From Clostridia bacterium (GTDB lineage: Bacteria; Bacillota; Clostridia; UBA1381; UBA9506), in NCBI GenBank assembly GCA_017399695.1, contig JAFQBK010000016.1, positions 124,001-188,000 of the forward strand: a stretch of 64,000 nucleotides of DNA. Direction: 5' to 3'. The notes beneath the pieces are model-generated. The model did not search any database and had not been told where the DNA came from. It saw only the letters and a program-made list of their open reading frames with translations. A program made the position numbers and the translations under genes. Below, piece by piece: positions 56,993-64,000 of this stretch (positions are counted from its first letter, which is position 1; each line of letters starts with the position of its first letter).

Positions 56993-57871
56993 CTAAACTT
57001 CTCTTTTTAGCAAATAATCGGACAGCTTGATTAAAAATTCTGCCTTGTCACCGTAAAAAGTAAGAGCTTCTTTTGCTTTTTCTGTATATTCATTTAACAG
57101 TTCTTTTGATTTTTCGAGACCATAGAGCGTAACAAAGGTTGTTTTTTGATTTTCCTTGTCCATCCCTGTTTTCTTACCTAATAAAGCCTCATTACCCTCT
57201 ACATCTAAAATATCATCTTTGATTTGGAATGCAATTCCAAGATTATGCGCAAAATCTTCCAGGCGTGATATATCATCTAACGATGCCCCACCGGCAATTG
57301 CGCCTAATCTTACGGCAGCGATAATCAATGCGCCGGTTTTACACAGATGCATTGTCCTAAGCGTTTTTTCATCAATTCGCCTTCCTTCAGACGCCATATC
57401 AATTACCTGACCCCCGATCATTCCCTCCGTCCCTGCAGCATTAGAAAGAGTAAGAGCAGCGTTTAGGGTCTGCTTCGGTGCAAGTTTTGAATGTTTAAGC
57501 GCTACAGAAAATGCATTTGTCAAAAGTGCATCCCCTGCCAAAACCGCCATTGCTTCCCCATAAACAATATGATTGGTCGGCTTTCCTCGTCTCAAATCAT
57601 CATTATCCATACACGGCAGGTCGTCATGAATTAATGAGTAGGTATGTATCATTTCGAGTGCGCAGGCAAAAGGAAGTGAGTTTTCTTCGTTAGAAAACAA
57701 TTCCTCACAAGCTAAAACCATCACCGGACGAATGCGTTTACCACCGGATAAAAGGCTGTAGCGCATCGCCTCATAAATTGCGCTTTGCTCGTTGTCTATC
57801 GGTTTGGTAAAAAAATCAAGCGCCTTATCGACAATATCGATTTTACGGCGAAATTCTGCATTAAAATTCAA
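56993..57871 (-). CDS. ispA: Polyprenyl (farnesyl/geranylgeranyl) diphosphate synthase
   Basis: Condenses isopentenyl diphosphate units; 292 residues. The first Asp-rich motif reads DDLPCMDND with conserved RRGKPTNH and the second DDILD (KDDILDVEG). Product length is probably C15, as for IspA in Firmicutes, feeding undecaprenyl synthesis. The start is TTG with AAGGAG upstream. It lies 12 bases after xseB, the usual Firmicute order, though xseA is absent here. Confidence 0.94.
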   Translation of the reverse strand: MNFNAEFRRKIDIVDKALDFFTKPIDNEQSAIYEAMRYSLLSGGKRIRPVMVLACEELFSNEENSLPFACALEMIHTYSLIHDDLPCMDNDDLRRGKPTNHIVYGEAMAVLAGDALLTNAFSVALKHSKLAPKQTLNAALTLSNAAGTEGMIGGQVIDMASEGRRIDEKTLRTMHLCKTGALIIAAVRLGAIAGGASLDDISRLEDFAHNLGIAFQIKDDILDVEGNEALLGKKTGMDKENQKTTFVTLYGLEKSKELLNEYTEKAKEALTFYGDKAEFLIKLSDYLLKREV

Positions 57872-57883
57872 AATAATCTCTCC

Positions 57884-58117
57884 TTAAAGCTCCTGCACGT
57901 CAAATTCTTCTTCGACTTCACTTCCATCGTCATTTTGCAAAAGTATTGTGACTTTTTGCTCCGCCTTATCCAGCATTGTCCGACAGCTTTTTGACAGTTT
58001 TATGCCTTGTTCAAACAATTTCATTGATTCATCAAGCGTCGCATCTCCGCTTTCCAAGCGCGAAACCACCGTTTCCAGTTCAAGCATATTGTCTTCAAAA
58101 CTTTTCGTTTTTGCCAT
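57884..58117 (-). CDS. xseB: Exodeoxyribonuclease VII small subunit
   Basis: Small helical subunit of 77 residues with the signature SFEDNMLELETVVSRLE and LDESMKLFEQGIKL. It needs XseA, the large subunit, to act on single-stranded DNA. xseA usually sits directly upstream but is replaced here by trmL, so it must lie elsewhere. One base separates it from trmL. Confidence 0.94.
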   Translation of the reverse strand: MAKTKSFEDNMLELETVVSRLESGDATLDESMKLFEQGIKLSKSCRTMLDKAEQKVTILLQNDDGSEVEEEFDVQEL

Positions 58118-58118
58118 A

Positions 58119-58619
58119 TTACCATTCTCCTTCTGCTCGTCCGGTCAAATCACCGTCTTCTTTTAAGTGAAAGAAATTATTGTGCCTGAGTGCCTCATAC
58201 AAAACGATAGCAACGGAATTGGATAAATTCAAAGAACGATTTCCTTCTGCCATTGGGATGCGGATTGCCGTGTCGTAATGCTTCGCAAGCAAATTCTCCG
58301 GAAGGCCTCTCGTTTCTTTCCCGAACACAAGGTAATCCCCATCCTGATATCGCGGCTCATCATATCGTAATTTACCTTTTGTTGTCGCAAAATAAAAGTT
58401 GCCTTCATTCTTAGCAAAAAAGTCTGATAAATTTTCATAATAACGAATATCCAGTTCGTGCCAATAATCGAGACCTGCACGCTTTAATTTCTTGTCATCT
58501 ATTGTAAAGCCCATCGGCTTTACAATATGAAGAATGCTACCGGTCGCCTTACAGGTTCGGGCAATATTGCCTGTATTCTGCGGAATTTCAGGTTCGACTA
58601 AAACAATATTCATCGCCAT
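58119..58619 (-). CDS. trmL: tRNA (cytidine/uridine-34 2'-O) methyltransferase TrmL
   Basis: SPOUT-fold methyltransferase of 166 residues acting on the wobble base of tRNA-Leu isoacceptors. PEIPQNTGNIARTCKATG, FGKETRGLP and IPMAEGNRSLNLSNSVAIVLYE are intact motifs. It begins MAMN; AGGAG lies at good distance from the first ATG. It is part of the run engB-lrp-aminotransferase-trmL-xseB. Confidence 0.95.
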   Translation of the reverse strand: MAMNIVLVEPEIPQNTGNIARTCKATGSILHIVKPMGFTIDDKKLKRAGLDYWHELDIRYYENLSDFFAKNEGNFYFATTKGKLRYDEPRYQDGDYLVFGKETRGLPENLLAKHYDTAIRIPMAEGNRSLNLSNSVAIVLYEALRHNNFFHLKEDGDLTGRAEGEW

Positions 58620-58623
58620 TTTG

Positions 58624-59802
58624 TCACTCTCCTGCTTCCCAACCGCGTGTTTCTACAAAATGCTTGATTCTTTCCAGCGCCTTGTAAATATTTTTGATAC
58701 TGTATGCGTACGAACAACGCACAAAGCCTTCACCGCTTGTACCAAACGCTGTTCCGGGAACTACGGCAACCTTTTCTTTTTCGAGAAGCTTAACGCAGAA
58801 TTCTTCCGAGGTTAGACCGGTAGACTGAATTGACGGAAAGACATAAAAGGCACCTTCAGGCTCAAAACAAGAAAGCCCCATACTGTTAAACCCGTCAACG
58901 ATAATTCTTCTGCGGCAATCATATTCATTCCGCATGCGTTCAATGTCATCATCGCCATTTCTCAAAGCATCCACTGCTGCATACTGACTGGTAGTCGGCG
59001 AACTCATAATTGCATACTGATGAATTTTAAGCATAGCACTCATAATTTCAGCCGGACCGACAGCAAAACCCAAACGCCAGCCGGTCATCGCATAAGATTT
59101 CGAGAAACCATTGACGATAACCGTGCGCTCTTTCATTCCACTGATATTTGCGATAGAAACGTGCTTTCTTCCATAAGTAAGTTCCAAATAAATCTCATCA
59201 GAAAGAACTAAAATATCTGTACCGCGCAAAACCTCAGCGATTTCTTCCAGATCTTCTTCTGTCATAATTGCGCCGGTCGGGTTATTCGGATACGGCAAGA
59301 TTAAAAGCTTCGTCTTCGGTGTGATTGCAGCTTTTAATTGCTCTGCGGTTAACTTAAATCTGTTCTCCGCTTTCGTAACAATCGGAACCGGAACACCGCC
59401 TGCCAGCACCGTACAAGGCTTATAGCAAACAAAGCTCGGGTCAGGAATCAAAACCTCGTCCCCCGGGTCCACAAGCGAACGGATACAAAGGTCAATCGCC
59501 TCGCTACCGCCGACTGTAATGATAACATTCTCCGGCGTGTATGACAAATTAACTCTGCGCTCTAAATACTTAACAACCTCTTTGCGCAGTTCTAAAAGAC
59601 CTGCATTTGAGGTATAGTGTGTGTGTCCGTGCTCCAGCGACTGAATGCCTCGATTTCTAATATGCCAAGGCGTTACAAAATCAGGCTCACCGACACCCAA
59701 AGAAATAGCATCGCTCATTTCAGCAACGATATCGAAAAACTTTCGTATGCCGGATGGCTCAATACTTTTTACTTTGTCTGATAAAAGCTTTTCATAATTC
59801 AC
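58624..59802 (-). CDS. PLP-dependent aminotransferase, class I/II
   Basis: Fold-type I aminotransferase of 392 residues. The PLP lysine lies in NGFSKSYAMTGWRLG, and YPNNPTGA and the C-terminal VRCSYA arginine are present, as in aromatic/aspartate-type transaminases such as PatA. The substrate cannot be assigned. The start is GTG overlapping the lrp stop (GTGA), so translation is coupled to the Lrp-type regulator, which probably controls it. Confidence 0.92.
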   Translation of the reverse strand: MNYEKLLSDKVKSIEPSGIRKFFDIVAEMSDAISLGVGEPDFVTPWHIRNRGIQSLEHGHTHYTSNAGLLELRKEVVKYLERRVNLSYTPENVIITVGGSEAIDLCIRSLVDPGDEVLIPDPSFVCYKPCTVLAGGVPVPIVTKAENRFKLTAEQLKAAITPKTKLLILPYPNNPTGAIMTEEDLEEIAEVLRGTDILVLSDEIYLELTYGRKHVSIANISGMKERTVIVNGFSKSYAMTGWRLGFAVGPAEIMSAMLKIHQYAIMSSPTTSQYAAVDALRNGDDDIERMRNEYDCRRRIIVDGFNSMGLSCFEPEGAFYVFPSIQSTGLTSEEFCVKLLEKEKVAVVPGTAFGTSGEGFVRCSYAYSIKNIYKALERIKHFVETRGWEAGE

Positions 59803-60278
59803 AGTGTAATCACCTCACGCGGGTCTTCCTTTTGATTGTCAGTAATAATGCCGTCAATTTTATATTTTTTCAAAATAAAGTGGGTCGCTGTGCTTAATAC
59901 CTCTTCCATCGGTGCAAGCTTTTCAGCAACAAATAAAGCTACTTCCTTCATAGTTTTACCCTCTAAAATAACACAGATATCGAATCCGCCGGACATCAAG
60001 TATACAGAAGAAACCGCTTCATACTGTTGAATTTCCTGCGCTACTTTGTCAAAACCGGCGCCGAGTTGCGGTGTAACCTTAAGCTCAATCATCGCAGTGA
60101 CAGGCTCATCTTCTTCGCCTTCCCAGTTAACAATGGTACGATAACCTAAAATTACTTTTTCCTCTTCGTATTTTTTAATTTGATTTTTTACATCCTCTTC
60201 GTTCGTACCGAGCATAACCGCAATCTGCTTCGCGCTTAACGTAGCGTCTTTTTCCAATAAAGATAATACCGTGCTCAT
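59799..60278 (-). CDS. Lrp/AsnC family regulator
   Basis: About 159 residues: N-terminal helix-turn-helix (MLGTNEEDVKNQIKKYEEEK) and a C-terminal RAM ligand domain (about 60-140). The ATG at 60278 is well spaced from GGAGG; an in-frame ATG at 60293 lies inside that site. It is coupled to the aminotransferase gene, suggesting that it senses that enzyme's amino acid. Confidence 0.9.
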   Translation of the reverse strand: MSTVLSLLEKDATLSAKQIAVMLGTNEEDVKNQIKKYEEEKVILGYRTIVNWEGEEDEPVTAMIELKVTPQLGAGFDKVAQEIQQYEAVSSVYLMSGGFDICVILEGKTMKEVALFVAEKLAPMEEVLSTATHFILKKYKIDGIITDNQKEDPREVITL

Positions 60279-60321
60279 CTTTCTGACCTCCATACATTTT
60301 TAGCATTTATAGTAAATTAAA

Positions 60322-60930
60322 TTATTCCTCTTCCTCATCATCTAAAACGCAGCCGTAAACATAGTCCCAAAAATCATCAGCACATTCCGGATTTTTTGTA
60401 GAAAACGGAATTAAAATGTCACCGTCCTGTAAATCCAGTGTTTCAATAATCAGTTCTAAATTATTTGAAAGCTGTGTTTTTGAAATTTTATCGCATTTAG
60501 TCGCAAAAACAACCGCATACTCACATTTACTTCGAATCCATTCCATCATCATGACATCATCTTTCGTCGGCTTGTGTCTTGAATCAACAAGTAAAATGAC
60601 CTGCATCAGTTGCGGGCGGTTATTTAGATATTCTCCTATCATGTCGCCCCATTTTTTGATTTCATCGTGCGCTTTTGCCGCATAACCATATCCCGGTAAA
60701 TCAACAAAAATCAGACCATCATCAATATTGTAAAAATTGATGGTTGCAGTTTTTCCCGGCGTTGCACTGACTCTTGCAAAATTCCGTCGATTCAGCACTT
60801 TATTAATCAGCGAAGATTTGCCAACATTGGAGCGCCCAACCAAGGCAATTTCCGGCAAGACGGTGTTGGGATACTGGTTTTTTCGTACAGCGGAAATCAT
60901 CAATTCAACCTTGTTGGTATTCAATTTCAT
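60322..60930 (-). CDS. engB: Ribosome biogenesis GTPase YsxC/EngB
   Basis: GTPase of about 202 residues needed for 50S assembly. P-loop GRSNVGKSS, DLPGYG and TKCDK are intact. ATG at 60930 is used; AAAGGAG lies 8 bases before it, and a GTG at 60939 overlaps the site. The Firmicute pairing of lon with engB is interrupted by the mgtC-like gene. The C-terminus ends in an acidic DDEEEE tail. Confidence 0.95.
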   Translation of the reverse strand: MKLNTNKVELMISAVRKNQYPNTVLPEIALVGRSNVGKSSLINKVLNRRNFARVSATPGKTATINFYNIDDGLIFVDLPGYGYAAKAHDEIKKWGDMIGEYLNNRPQLMQVILLVDSRHKPTKDDVMMMEWIRSKCEYAVVFATKCDKISKTQLSNNLELIIETLDLQDGDILIPFSTKNPECADDFWDYVYGCVLDDEEEE

Positions 60931-60951
60931 TGAAAACACTCCTTTATCGGA

Positions 60952-61623
60952 TTATAAGCTGGAGCGAATGCTCGAACTGTATTTGGTAAGTGCTAAAATA
61001 TCTTCTTCCTGCAAGTTGTAGGGAACCTCTAACAGATATGTAAAGCTTTTGACACCATCGACCCGTTCTACAGAAATATCTTGAATGCGAATATGCATTT
61101 TGGTTAACGCGTCGGTTAAATATTCCTGAAATCCGTCTTCCGTTACATCCTTTACCGTAAATCGCTTCACGCGCTTCTTCTTGTCTACTCTTAAGTGCAG
61201 GAGAATTTGCGCTAATAAAAGAATTACTGTTGCGCTGATCCCTAGCAGATACAAACCGGCACCGATTGCCATACCTACACCGGAAGTCGCCCAAATACCT
61301 GCCGCCGTCGTCAGCCCGCTGATGGTATTCTTGTGCACAAAAATCATACCTGCACCTAAAAAACCAATGCCGCTGGCAATCGTCGATGCGATTCGAGACG
61401 GGTCAAGACGCACATCCATATTGGCGTAGGTTCCCGACTCAATAATATCAAAAAACGCATATTTTGAAATAACCATCATCAAAGCTGCACCGCAGGCAAC
61501 GACAAAGTGCGTACGAATGCCCGCTTCTTTGGAGCGATTGCGACGTTCAAGTCCAACAGCAATACCGCAAAGACCGGCAAGTAAAACACGAAAAATATAT
61601 TCTAAATAAACCCATTCAAACAT
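60952..61623 (-). CDS. MgtC/SapB family membrane protein
   Basis: About 223 residues: four to five N-terminal transmembrane helices with the MgtC signature GLERRNRSKEAGIRTHFVVACGAAL, then a cytoplasmic ACT-like domain (about 145-223). Widespread and linked to Mg or phosphate homeostasis in pathogens, but the function in clostridia is unknown. The start at 61623 follows GGGAGG; an ATG 5 codons upstream overlaps that site. It sits between lon and engB. Confidence 0.9.
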   Translation of the reverse strand: MFEWVYLEYIFRVLLAGLCGIAVGLERRNRSKEAGIRTHFVVACGAALMMVISKYAFFDIIESGTYANMDVRLDPSRIASTIASGIGFLGAGMIFVHKNTISGLTTAAGIWATSGVGMAIGAGLYLLGISATVILLLAQILLHLRVDKKKRVKRFTVKDVTEDGFQEYLTDALTKMHIRIQDISVERVDGVKSFTYLLEVPYNLQEEDILALTKYSSSIRSSL

Positions 61624-61667
61624 CAAAAAACCTCCCATAGGTGTAAAGCATATAACTTTACTTAATT

Positions 61668-63992
<2,325 letters not shown>

Positions 63993-64000
63993 CTCACTCA

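Overview
The window reads as chromosome of an anaerobic, fermentative, AT-leaning endospore-forming Clostridia-type Firmicute. Evidence: spoIIR; the WalR/WalK/YycH/YycI set; bL9-DnaB and TilS-Hpt-FtsH-CoaX gene order as in Firmicutes; pyruvate formate-lyase with its activase, AdhE and pyruvate phosphate dikinase; strong AGGAGG-type ribosome sites and TTGACA/TATAAT promoters; several TTG starts. I cannot name a genus. Almost everything is core housekeeping. I see no prophage, transposase, CRISPR array or rRNA.

Layout. 0-5 kb: three Gfo/Idh/MocA oxidoreductases, a small membrane protein and a Xer-type tyrosine recombinase. 5-14.4 kb (minus): gapA, then an operon read right to left: walR, walK, a small secreted protein, yycH, yycI, obgE, ispE, a cyclophilin lipoprotein. 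14.6-24.9 kb (plus): yybS-like, gdpP, rplI, dnaB, tilS, hpt, ftsH, coaX, ECF transporter S component. 24.9-30.7 kb: spoIIR (minus), argC-argB under paired ARG boxes, a minimal sufC-sufB pair, tRNA-Leu(GAG), DAHP synthase. 30.7-38.1 kb (minus): mbl-fabZ; nadK-argR-recN-QueG-like; rodA-degV. 38.2-42.2 kb: AraC regulator-pflB-pflA. 42.2-48.2 kb: putP (minus), YetF/DUF4363 pair, a structured 416-bp intergenic region, a 52-residue Cys-rich protein, adhE. 48.4-64 kb (minus): ppdK, then a long run lon-mgtC-engB-lrp-aminotransferase-trmL-xseB-ispA-PAP2-like-aroE-DUF2156-trmFO-pcrA.

How it fits together. Pyruvate is split by PflBA, acetyl-CoA is reduced by AdhE, and PpdK links pyruvate and PEP. The wal operon, Mbl, RodA and IspE/IspA serve cell-wall growth and isoprenoid supply. 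ArgR (34.6 kb) probably acts in trans on the paired ARG boxes at argC (25.6 kb) and possibly on its own nadK-argR-recN promoter.

The most unusual part is 44962-45377. A 278-bp element is bounded by 28-bp inverted repeats that match at 26 of 28 positions. It contains two perfect DnaA-box sequences in inverted orientation and internal hairpins, and it lies just ahead of the Cys-rich mini-protein. It could be a structured RNA, a MITE or a DnaA-binding locus; the sequence alone does not decide.
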